Shown here: positions 7,801 to 12,497 of the stretch, in pieces
How positions within the stretch are numbered: position 1 is the stretch's first letter
How the letters are laid out: every line of letters starts with the position of its first letter
Assembly: GCA_964015995.1 (NCBI GenBank)
Contig: CAXHFH010000074.1
Location: 1 to 12,497, forward strand
Direction of reading: 5' to 3'
Source: UBA1672 sp964015995
GTDB taxonomy: Bacteria > Pseudomonadota > Alphaproteobacteria > Micavibrionales > Micavibrionaceae
DNA: 12,497 nt
The notes under the pieces: model-generated
The model's input: the letters and a program-made list of their open reading frames with translations, nothing else
Databases searched by the model: none
Told to the model about the DNA's origin: nothing
Translations under genes and position numbers: made by a program

Positions 7801-8113
7801 AAGTCTTTGCACCGTTTATACCGTCAACATTAACCGTGTGTCCTGCTGCAATGTCTGCGTTACCTTCAACAAAACCGTTGCCGCCGTCGACTGTAATATC
7901 TGTAATTGTATCAACAGAAACATCTTTAGAAACAGTACCGCCCAGCACCGTGTCATAATCCCATGAGTTATCCGCAACAGCATTTGTCGGGACCAACATC
8001 GCACCAACCATGAAGGCGGTCGTCGATAAAAGAAGTGTTTTTGATTTTACACTAAACCCTTTTTCATTGCTCTTATTAGAATCAGTAAACGCGTTTGACT
8101 TATTGCTGTACAT
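1814..8113 (-). CDS. TpsA exoprotein: two-partner secretion domain plus giant 23-residue-coil beta-helix
   Basis: This is a 2099-residue secreted adhesin-like protein. Residues 1-47 form a signal peptide with a long polar n-region, a hydrophobic core (about 26-41) and a likely cut after AVA47. Residues 48 to about 325 are the filamentous-haemagglutinin-type TPS domain, including NLNSNIEIVIIDKDGIFF (121-138) and LGNVVMAAGETVTLDLYGDG; the usual NPNGI is DKDGI here. Residues 415-510 read as a beta-helix entry (SIQNAIDAI, TIHVGAGKYNESV). From about 480 to 1829 I count about 55 beta-helix coils. A C-terminal region (1830-2030) and a Gly/Glu-rich linker lead to a tail holding the only two cysteines, Cys2063 and Cys2094. 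AGAGAGG sits 8 bp before the ATG. The gene is divergent from its transporter. Adhesin or surface fibre is the likely role; the ligand is unknown. Confidence 0.93.
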   Translation of the reverse strand: MYSNKSNAFTDSNKSNEKGFSVKSKTLLLSTTAFMVGAMLVPTNAVADNSWDYDTVLGGTVSKDVSVDTITDITVDGGNGFVEGNADIAAGHTVNVDGINGAKTFAYRDNRADISSTLSGNLNSNIEIVIIDKDGIFFTGGPEIDVQSLIATSADISVDDIMNLQANGGTLVFNNVGDGGAIVIRGNVTVAEAGLAAFVSPFITNHGVINAKLGNVVMAAGETVTLDLYGDGLLELAVDGELADALIKNNNKINAEGGYVQVSASAAKGTVDNVVNNTGLITVASATVGGGKIILSGGDKGTVKNSGEVVTSTGGEIAISGERFVQGSVPVAPSFTVNEIVPIPAAKPSIVGAGGDITIATSGNVEILDGDVEAKGGDIIIKNGGIFKSLNVNTLRTEGEGTVTLSQNVGSEETGSIQNAIDAINNTGTGQNTIHVGAGKYNESVNVDHANLALNGANADIHGSAPERGAESIIAPNSPGFLVTADNATINGFAIVGTGSDAGVEVDGADNVTVSYNTMTGFEYGVLADAANGLSVNGNFVDSASIHGMHITNSDDIVVGANDIDGSTLDGIRVEGGKRAVITYNTVDNSGDDGIDVDDNDYVIIDTNIIDTTQLNVVSTDGNAIEVSRSNKARISYNQTSNTGADGVDIKSSHDANVYENTITDAGDDGIDVDRVERINVYNNTITNTGGEGLEITSAQKGNFHHNIITNAGDDGIDVKLSDDITIQTNTIDVTGSDGVQLVDSQRALIDDNGITNTGENGVFIENALDATISNNVIVATGTNGIYVSGSNNADVLDNIIINAGEHGIKVNPSDDVEIIGNFVLGSFFDGIRVNDGKRAIIDGNVVDLSGDDGIDVDNNDDVIVRNNVIDVTQLHPDATDGNAIEVSRSDRADISFNTTSNTGADGVDVKSSRDVKVYENIVTDAGDDGIDVDNTKNIEVYNNTITNTGGEGIEITKANAGNFHHNIITNAGDDGIDVKLSDDITIQANTIDVTGSDGIQLVDSQRALIKKNRIRYTGENGVFIENALDATISWNDIRDTGTNGIYVSGSNNADVLFNSVRDAGAHGIKVNPSDDVEITGNFVFNSFFDGIRVDDGKRAVISYNIVKSSGDDGIDVNHNDDVVIKKNVVSGTGDHPDATDGNAIEVANSDRAQIFENHASFTQADGVDVKSSRDVKVYNNKVRFAGDDGIDVDNTKNIEIYDNDVKITGGEGIEVTKADNGYIHNNSLKTVGDDGIDVKLSNDIRIEENHIHGVVSDGIQLVDSERALIKKNRIHYTGENGIYVDNALEASIVWNNIHHTGTNGIYVSNSDMVDVLLNEINNTGQHGIKVNPSDFVDIGFNRISYAGWDGINVDSGKFADIFGNKIYHVGDDGIDVNGNFGVDILWNSIKKTGQAWWSTDGNGIEVSHSSFADIKHNKVEHAGDDGIDVEYSKYADIEKNKVRYSGDDGIDVEHSYKVDIKGNDVYRSKGDGIEVSYSDKADIKYNKVEKSGDDGIDLYRSAYADIERNTIKWSGDDGIVAEYAYKVDIKKNHVHGAKDDGIEVRRSNGADVKGNDVHYTGDNGIYVYKSDFADVIGNDIHDVDGNGIYISGSDYVDVLFNSIYNVGEHGIKVNPSDFVDIGFNRISYAGWDGINVDSGKFADIFGNKIYHVGDDGIDVNGNFGVDILWNSIKKTGQAWWSTDGNGIEVSKSANADIKYNSVLFAGDDGIDVAAKGTTRIIGNFIFGSRDDGIYVTGKGAFMGPQIELQTASQSLSSPIYDGHGETVIISNNVVKRSGGDGIHTKNIADLSVTNNYVKDNYKHGIYISGARNGYVEFQGNTLEDNGQFSGSAQARFESGDIDMSDLERPNTFINTTGIPATAMQFDDISVFSEGPVLEASSLSQYPYYGGTGLRIVGETLGSTVFDGYLPEGSFYVRFEDGSILDPNTNLPIIIDGTDASFDGVIPGTFLDEVLPLATLQFIEDRLYDADDETVDGRGQIFVGNPPANQSLDNIQDFFDNFNNQNAASNQARVTINGLPSTGNGLGSLNDITPAAGGGEGSEFADINPAAGGESGESQEVTCMGDAVNSLNNGSVTYNFGGTFEDGIASEAGCTSRNI
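1832..1927 (-). other. C-terminal cysteine-pair tail of TpsA
   Basis: Codons for Cys2063 (1925-1927) and Cys2094 (1832-1834) are the only cysteine codons in the 2100-codon gene. They bracket 30 residues near the extreme C-terminus, after a Gly/Glu-rich linker with two similar TPAAGG/NPAAGG segments. In the HMW1 adhesin a C-terminal disulfide loop anchors the exoprotein to its transporter. The same role here is inference. Confidence 0.6.
3041..3288 (-). repeat. Perfect 248-bp direct repeat, copy 1
   Basis: Base-by-base comparison with 3890-4137 shows no difference. It lies within the TpsA coding region, 849 bp (283 codons) from the other copy, and encodes the coil series from HGIKVNPSDF through GQAWWSTDGNGIEVS. 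Sequence on either side diverges at once. Confidence 0.93.
3218..6406 (-). repeat. Higher-order tandem super-repeats of 780, 780, 780 and 849 bp in tpsA
   Basis: Four successive blocks each begin at the DGI-R/N-V coil. Their residues are 570-829, 830-1089, 1090-1349 (260 each) and 1350-1632 (283). A partial fifth block starts at 1633. The first three have eleven coils, ten of 23 residues and one of 30; the fourth has one coil more. Corresponding coils match best at an offset of 780 bp: for example, 5161-5230 and 5941-6010 differ by one base in the part I compared. This shows growth by tandem duplication of multi-coil blocks, not of single coils. Confidence 0.9.
3890..4137 (-). repeat. Perfect 248-bp direct repeat, copy 2
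   Basis: This copy is identical to 3041-3288. The flanks differ immediately (G against T at the low end, G against C at the high end). Zero divergence between the copies, while neighbouring coils of the same protein have drifted, suggests a recent duplication or gene conversion, or an assembly error. Confidence 0.93.
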
Positions 8114-8121
8114 AGGTAATG

Positions 8122-8128
8122 CCTCTCT
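8122..8128 (-). promoter_or_regulatory. Ribosome binding site of tpsA
   Basis: On the minus strand AGAGAGG is followed by an 8-base spacer and the ATG at 8113. This supports the start that gives the long n-region of the signal peptide. Confidence 0.75.
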
Positions 8129-8426
8129 TTAATGCTTTATCTACCCTGTTAATCCCTAAATAAAACACATTAAAATCGCATCACGTATAAGACCTCTACG
8201 GGCTTTTCCGTTATGTAAATAAGCAAAATAATGTTAAAAATTTTGCCTTACATACTGATCTTGCATGTTTTATCAGCACAATGTATGGCAGCTTTGAAAA
8301 AAAAACACAACAAAATGTTAAGGAAACGTTAATGAATTATGCAAAACATCGCCCTCAACTAGGCCCCAAGGCGCAAAAACCCTAGTAAATTATAAAAAAC
8401 TAAACTAAAACAAAGCACAAGATAGC

Positions 8427-8453
8427 TATCCTCATTTGGCTTTTTTGAGGATA
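8427..8453 (+). promoter_or_regulatory. Hairpin or operator dyad upstream of tpsB
   Basis: TATCCTCA (8427-8434) and TGAGGATA (8446-8453) form a perfect 8-bp inverted repeat around an 11-base, T-rich loop. It lies about 160 bp upstream of the tpsB start and could be a transcription-factor dyad, a leader RNA hairpin or a weak attenuator. The right arm contains GAGGA, a possible ribosome-binding sequence for the upstream TTG at 8464. Confidence 0.45.
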
Positions 8454-8613
8454 AAATCAGCCCTTGGACATAATAAAAAGATTAAAACTGCTTGATTCCA
8501 CTCAAAAAAAAGCTAATATCTGCTCAACAGCTAAAATAATTTTCATTTACGGCTTTCTGCGTCCACTCAAGTACACACAATATTTAATCGTTAAAATGTT
8601 AGGTACATTCATT

Positions 8614-10353
8614 ATGTTCAAGTTCAATGGGGCTCCTACCGCGTCCGCAATCAAAAAATATAGCCATACGATATTATTTTGCCTGTTGGCCACAACATCC
8701 GTAGCGCACGCGCAAGTCGAAGATGCCACAGCAGCAGCCGACCCGTCCAGAATAGGGCAAGAGCTCATGGACACTGATACACTGCCGATTCTTTCTCCAA
8801 AGATAAATGTGAAATCCACCGCCGCACAAAAAGCACCAGCAAACGCCGAAAACATTACCTTTGTTCTTGATACACTTCAGATTGATGGTGTTGGCGCATA
8901 CGAAGCCGAAGACCTTGACCCATTATACAGAGCAAAGCTAGGTGAAACCGTTTCTTTGGCGGACATCTATGCCATTGCCAATAACATGACGACAAAATAT
9001 AGAAATGACGGTTATATTTTGACTCAAGTGGTCGTACCACCACAAACAATCGAAAACGGCCTTGTGAAGTTAAAAGTCGTTGAAGGGTTTGTTGATCAAA
9101 TTTCCATTGATGGCGATGTCAGCGAAAGCGAAGCAGATTTAATCAACCGCTATGCGGACAACTTACGCGCGGATAACATTCTGGATGCAAAAAGCCTTGA
9201 GCGCTATTTGCTCCTTATTAATGATTTGGCCGGCGTAACCGCCCGCAGCGTTTTGAGCCCATCACCAACAACACCTGGCGCATCAGATCTGACAATAATT
9301 GTTGAACGAGACGCGTACGAAGCTGAAATTGGCTTTAACAATCATGGCAGTCGCTTTCTTGGGCCATATCAAGCCTCTTACAACGGCTCATTAAACTCCA
9401 TGCTTGGATATAATGAAAAAATTGGCACACAATTCGTAATCGCAGGTGATAAAGATCGCACAGATGAATTGTTATTCGGCGCGATCTCATACGAACAGCC
9501 GCTATCACGCTTTGGAAATGTTTTAAGGCTATTAGCCAGCGTTACCAATACCGAACCGGGCAGCACACTCGATGCATTTGACGTTAAGGGTCATTCAAAG
9601 TTTTTCAGCGCCACAGTAGAGCACCCCTTCATTCGATCAAGATCACTGAACTTCTCAGGACGCGGATCATTCGATATGCGCAACGTGACAAGTAAGAACG
9701 ATCTGGAACCTAATAACCGTGAAGACCGCATCCGCGCCGTTCGCCTTGGAACAACAGTTCAATTTATGGACACACTTTTTGGTGTTGGTGTAAACGCCGT
9801 TGATTTTGAATTCTCGCAAGGTATTGATGTATTCGGAGCAAGTGAACGCGGTGACGCTAACCTCACACGTGCTCGCGGTAACCCGCACTTCACAAAAGCA
9901 GAGCTGAAAATGCAGCGTCTACAACGTGTTTATAATTCACTAAACCTTCTTATGATGACCCAAGGGCAATGGGCCGCAACCCCACTTCTCAGTTCTGAAG
10001 AATTCGGTGTTGGCGGAACCACAATTGGCCGCGGTTACGATTCATCTGAAATTGTTGGTGAAGACGGTATTTCCGGTAAACTTGAACTTCAGTGGAACGA
10101 ACCCACGAAAGTCAAATATATCAATGACTACCAAGTTTATGGATTTTACGATATTGGCCGCGTGTGGAACCAAGATGCCACAACATCTGCAGGAAAACGT
10201 GAATCCGTAGCCTCTACCGGTTTAGGTATTCGCGCAGATATCACTGATAAAACAAAGGCCGGCGTTGGCGTTGCCTTCCCGCTCACACGTAACCGCGATG
10301 TCACAGATGATCGTGATCCGCGCTATTACTTCCATGTGACGCATAAGTTTTAG
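8614..10353 (+). CDS. TpsB outer-membrane transporter (ShlB/FhaC/HecB family)
   Basis: This Omp85-superfamily two-partner secretion pore exports the divergently encoded TpsA. From the ATG at 8614 the product has 579 residues, normal for the family. Residues 1-33 are a signal peptide (hydrophobic TILFCLLATTSVAHA, cut before Gln34). A linker is followed by two POTRA domains, about 80-158 (ITFVLDTLQIDG to KLKVVEGFV) and 160-232 (ISIDGDV to LTIIVERD). A 16-strand-type barrel then runs from about 233 to Phe579. The lid-loop motif is IGRGYDSSEIVGEDG (471-485), matching the VRGY motif of FhaC; FYDIGRVW (511-518) is the next conserved barrel strand. The C-terminal Phe fits BAM recognition. ATG 8614 is preferred over ATG 8596 and TTG 8464 because TTAGGT lies 9 bp upstream and a typical signal peptide follows. 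A terminator follows the stop. Confidence 0.93.
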   Translation: MFKFNGAPTASAIKKYSHTILFCLLATTSVAHAQVEDATAAADPSRIGQELMDTDTLPILSPKINVKSTAAQKAPANAENITFVLDTLQIDGVGAYEAEDLDPLYRAKLGETVSLADIYAIANNMTTKYRNDGYILTQVVVPPQTIENGLVKLKVVEGFVDQISIDGDVSESEADLINRYADNLRADNILDAKSLERYLLLINDLAGVTARSVLSPSPTTPGASDLTIIVERDAYEAEIGFNNHGSRFLGPYQASYNGSLNSMLGYNEKIGTQFVIAGDKDRTDELLFGAISYEQPLSRFGNVLRLLASVTNTEPGSTLDAFDVKGHSKFFSATVEHPFIRSRSLNFSGRGSFDMRNVTSKNDLEPNNREDRIRAVRLGTTVQFMDTLFGVGVNAVDFEFSQGIDVFGASERGDANLTRARGNPHFTKAELKMQRLQRVYNSLNLLMMTQGQWAATPLLSSEEFGVGGTTIGRGYDSSEIVGEDGISGKLELQWNEPTKVKYINDYQVYGFYDIGRVWNQDATTSAGKRESVASTGLGIRADITDKTKAGVGVAFPLTRNRDVTDDRDPRYYFHVTHKF

Positions 10354-10382
10354 CCGATTTAAATAAAATTAAGTTGTAAAAT

Positions 10383-10406
10383 TAGGGGCTTAAAGTCCCT
10401 ATTTTT
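10383..10406 (+). terminator. Rho-independent terminator of tpsB
   Basis: TAGGGGCT (10383-10390) pairs with AGTCCCTA (10394-10401), with one G-U pair, around a 3-base loop, and is followed by five T. It starts 30 bp after the tpsB stop and separates tpsB from the sulfotransferase-like gene. Confidence 0.9.
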
Positions 10407-10459
10407 AGGCCTTCATCAAACAAACATAATGGATAAGAATATTTTCCTGTGGCGTGATT

Positions 10460-10496
10460 ATAACAAATAAAAATATACTCGGTGCTTATTTGTTAT
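10460..10496 (+). promoter_or_regulatory. 11-bp inverted repeat in the leader of the sulfotransferase-like gene
   Basis: ATAACAAATAA (10460-10470) and TTATTTGTTAT (10486-10496) are perfect inverse complements around a 15-base centre. The right arm ends 16 bp before the TTG start. It could be an operator or a leader hairpin limiting translation. The lack of a T-run after it argues against a terminator. Confidence 0.5.
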
Positions 10497-10512
10497 GACT
10501 TGGGTATAAAAA

Positions 10513-11289
10513 TTGAAACGGCCAGACTTTATAATTGGAGGAGCTACACGAAGCGGCATTAACGCTCTAATGCACATTCTGGACCATCATCCACAAATTT
10601 TCATTCCCCATCGCAAAGAACACCGATTCTTTCTGCAAAACGACTTAACACACCCGACATTGGAAACCTGTAAAACAGCTTTCGAAGATGCAGCAAACCT
10701 AAACAACACACCGCAACTACCTAAAACCAGGGTGCTGCACGGTGAAAAAGAATTTGACCCTGAACGCGCCGCGGCCGGATGCCCGAACGCAAAGGTTATC
10801 TTTACCCTTCGCAACCCCGTAGAGCGTGCTTACGTTCAATTTTATCATGCCTTATCTGAGAAGAGAGAAACGGTCAGAACCTTTGAACACGCAATGGAAG
10901 CAGAACTCGCGGGCTTACGCTCTCCTGATACAACAGGACGCTGCTGGATTTTTAAAAACCAATATCAGACACACCTTGATCATTGGCTTTCCTTCTTTCC
11001 TCGTGAAAACATCTTGATTTTAATCTATGAGGAATGGACAGACAGATCAGGAGGCGACTTATCATCGTTAGAGGACTTCCTCGGCCTTGAGATTGACAGC
11101 TTACTGGAAGATCACAAAGATGGGTTTGATCCAAAAGAGAAAATCCAAAATCTACGCGAAGAATATCCTAAAAAATATCCAGCACTCTCAGAAGCAACGA
11201 AAGAGCAGCTTGAAGACGTTTTTTCAGTTGATAAAACCTATATATCCAATCTTTTGGGTAGAGAAATCAAGTCATGGGATAGATATTAA
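10513..11289 (+). CDS. Sulfotransferase-family protein with altered PAPS-binding loops
   Basis: PAPS-dependent sulfotransferases move a sulfuryl group to sugars or other acceptors. The 258 residues begin like the family: PDFIIGGATRSGINALMHIL (4-23) is the 5'-phosphosulfate loop, HPQIFIPHRKEHRFF (26-40) follows, and VIFTLRNPVERAYVQFYHAL (95-114) is the 3'-phosphate region. C-terminal YEEW and EDFLGL also fit. Oddities: the two Thr usual in the RSGTT loop are Ile16 and Asn17, and the Ser usual eight residues after the LRNP arginine (Arg100) is Val108. Donor binding may be weakened or changed. There is no signal peptide, so the protein is cytosolic. The TTG at 10513 must be the start, since a TAA lies in frame two codons upstream and later ATGs would remove the P-loop. 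No clear ribosome-binding site is seen. It lies 68 bp before a glycosyltransferase gene on the same strand. Confidence 0.82.
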   Translation: MKRPDFIIGGATRSGINALMHILDHHPQIFIPHRKEHRFFLQNDLTHPTLETCKTAFEDAANLNNTPQLPKTRVLHGEKEFDPERAAAGCPNAKVIFTLRNPVERAYVQFYHALSEKRETVRTFEHAMEAELAGLRSPDTTGRCWIFKNQYQTHLDHWLSFFPRENILILIYEEWTDRSGGDLSSLEDFLGLEIDSLLEDHKDGFDPKEKIQNLREEYPKKYPALSEATKEQLEDVFSVDKTYISNLLGREIKSWDRY

Positions 11290-11357
11290 CTTTAAAATTC
11301 AGCAGTAACTTATAAAAAAATATGATAGCATAACCATGTTATTTATCGGGTAAAATC

Positions 11358-12497
11358 ATGAATATCTTCTATTATTCCGGCGTTAAGCTTCCATCGCAAG
11401 AACCGCAATCCGTACATGCCATGAAAATGGCACAAGCGCTCGGTAAGGCTGGTTACGATGTTACTCTGTTTGCGAAACGCGCTTATGATGCGACATCAGA
11501 AGATATCTTTAAAATTTATGATATTGAATATCCCTTTAAGATTAATATGTCATCCAGCGCAGGTTTTCCCGTCTTGTCCGGGGCACGGCGCCTCATTGGA
11601 CTGCGTGAGAAAGTGCAGCAAAATGAGCCTGATATTGTCTACGGGCACGACGCGCTCGCCCTTGTTTTACACGCAAAAAACGTGCCTTCAATCATATTCG
11701 AAGTTCATGGCATGCCTACACATCCAGCATATAAAATTGCATTTTCTGCATTGCTAAAACAAGACAATTTAAAAGGTATTATCGCCGTTTCTGATGTTTT
11801 GAAACAGGAGCTGCTCCGCGCTTATCCAGAAGTGTCACCTGAAAGAATTTTTGTGGCACATGATGGCGCTGATCTAATAGATCACATCAAAGGCAATGCC
11901 GAAAAACTTGAAACGCTTAAGGGAAAAAATAAACGCTTCAATGTTGGCTACGCAGGATCACTGCACCCAGGGAAAGGTATGGCACTGATTTCACGTATAG
12001 CCAAGATAAGACCGGACTATGACTTCCATATTCTTGGCGGAACGCAAAAACAAGTGCAGCATTTACAAACCAAGAACAAGCATAAAAACATCCATTTTTA
12101 TGGTCATCGCGATCACGCCGAAGTGCCGAGCTACCTTAAGGCTTTTGATGTTTGTGTTGCACCCTATCAGCACCGCGCACTGATAAAAACAGGACGAAAC
12201 ACATCACGCTGGATATCGCCGATGAAAATTTTTGAATATATGGCGGCAGAAAGGCCGATCATATGTTCAAACCTCCCCGTCATTCATGAAATCCTTGAGC
12301 ATGAGTACACCGCCTTACTCCCCGCGGCTTCAGATGAGCATAAATGGGCTGAGGCGCTCGACTTTTTACATGCAAACCCAAACGCAGGAAAAGTTTTAGC
12401 AAAAAATGCGCATGACGCTTTGGCAGACAAATATACTTGGGACAAACGTGTACAAGCCATTATGAATTTTTGCATCATGGGGCAGACAATTCATTTC
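11358..12497 (+). CDS. GT4-like (GT-B fold) glycosyltransferase, open at the right edge
   Basis: The frame from the ATG at 11358 runs 380 codons to the last base with no stop, so the gene is probably nearly complete. It is a cytosolic or membrane-associated retaining-type glycosyltransferase that would transfer a sugar from a nucleotide-sugar donor. The N-terminal half starts MNIFYYSGVKLPSQEPQSVH, with the acceptor-side segments PDIVYGHDAL (91-100) and FEVHGMP (114-120). The C-terminal half opens with NVGYAGSLHPGKG (195-207), then DFHILGG, and has the donor signature SPMKIFEYMAAERPIICSNL (287-306) ending PVIHEIL, with Glu293 in the usual second-Glu position of EX7E. The position of the first Glu is Trp285, as is common in the SPxKxFEYMA subgroup. 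A weak GGGTAA precedes the ATG. It follows the sulfotransferase-like gene by 68 bp, suggesting a surface-polysaccharide or glycolipid pathway. Confidence 0.87.
   Translation, partial: MNIFYYSGVKLPSQEPQSVHAMKMAQALGKAGYDVTLFAKRAYDATSEDIFKIYDIEYPFKINMSSSAGFPVLSGARRLIGLREKVQQNEPDIVYGHDALALVLHAKNVPSIIFEVHGMPTHPAYKIAFSALLKQDNLKGIIAVSDVLKQELLRAYPEVSPERIFVAHDGADLIDHIKGNAEKLETLKGKNKRFNVGYAGSLHPGKGMALISRIAKIRPDYDFHILGGTQKQVQHLQTKNKHKNIHFYGHRDHAEVPSYLKAFDVCVAPYQHRALIKTGRNTSRWISPMKIFEYMAAERPIICSNLPVIHEILEHEYTALLPAASDEHKWAEALDFLHANPNAGKVLAKNAHDALADKYTWDKRVQAIMNFCIMGQTIHF

Larger units (their letters stand above)
8114..8613. promoter_or_regulatory. Divergent tpsA/tpsB intergenic control region
   Basis: This is 500 bp of AT-rich sequence between the start of tpsA (minus) and the preferred start of tpsB (plus). 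It must carry promoters for both unless one is supplied elsewhere. I could not identify a convincing -35/-10 pair on either strand. Visible elements are a direct repeat of GTTAA spaced 11 bp apart (around 8318-8334), a loose dyad ACTAGG/CCTAGT (8358-8363 and 8381-8386) and a hairpin at 8427-8453. The plus frame stays open from 8464, but its first 50 codons do not look like a protein start. Confidence 0.6.

Noticed and set aside
8464..8613. TTG 8464 as the true tpsB start
   Set aside because: It would place a typical signal peptide 50 residues from the N-terminus; the ATG at 8614 has a usable ribosome-binding site and gives the usual family length.
10460..10496. Inverted repeat as a terminator
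   Set aside because: No T-run follows either arm, and a strong terminator for tpsB already lies at 10383-10406.
11458..11757. 99-codon plus-strand frame and the minus-strand frame 12284-12478
   Set aside because: Both lie in alternative frames of the glycosyltransferase gene, whose frame is supported by family motifs across its full length.
11358..12497. HMW1C-type adhesin glycosyltransferase
   Set aside because: The motifs are GT4-like (SPMKIFEYMA, GYAGSLHPGKG), not those of the GT41 HMW1C family.

Overview
The window looks like one end of a metagenomic or draft contig from a Gram-negative bacterium, most likely an alphaproteobacterium. The reasons are a UbiH/COQ6-type ubiquinone hydroxylase beside a P-II protein, an outer-membrane two-partner secretion (TPS) pair, and a TPS domain of a style I associate with alphaproteobacteria. 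The taxonomic call is inference. The first 42 bases are not biological: positions 10-42 match the Illumina Nextera Read 1 adapter, ending in the 19-bp Tn5 mosaic end.

Layout. (1) 43-448, minus: N-terminal part of a UbiH-family FAD monooxygenase, cut by the adapter junction. (2) 563-904, plus: a P-II nitrogen regulator with an unusual T-loop. (3) 977-1597, minus: a soluble protein I do not recognise, convergent with the P-II gene across a shared hairpin terminator. (4) 1814-8113, minus: a 2099-residue TpsA exoprotein that dominates the window. (5) 8114-8613: a 500-bp AT-rich divergent control region. (6) 8614-10353, plus: the cognate TpsB outer-membrane transporter, closed by a strong terminator. 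(7) 10513-11289, plus: a sulfotransferase-fold protein with altered PAPS-binding loops. (8) 11358-12497, plus: a GT4-like glycosyltransferase still open at the right edge.

How they fit together. TpsB should recognise the N-terminal TPS domain of TpsA in the periplasm and thread the chain across the outer membrane. Outside the cell the chain would fold into a very regular right-handed parallel beta-helix. I count about 55 coils, nearly all exactly 23 residues, with an Asn at the same phase in every coil. Five 30-residue coils recur at intervals of 11, 11, 11 and 12 coils. The only two cysteines of TpsA lie in its last 37 residues, an arrangement like the HMW1 adhesin hook that keeps the protein tethered to its transporter. 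The downstream sulfotransferase-like and glycosyltransferase genes suggest a surface-glycan locus; a functional link to the adhesin is inference only.

The most notable signals are the long-range architecture of the TpsA helix, a 248-bp perfect internal duplication in it, the C-terminal cysteine pair, and the altered active-site loops of the sulfotransferase.
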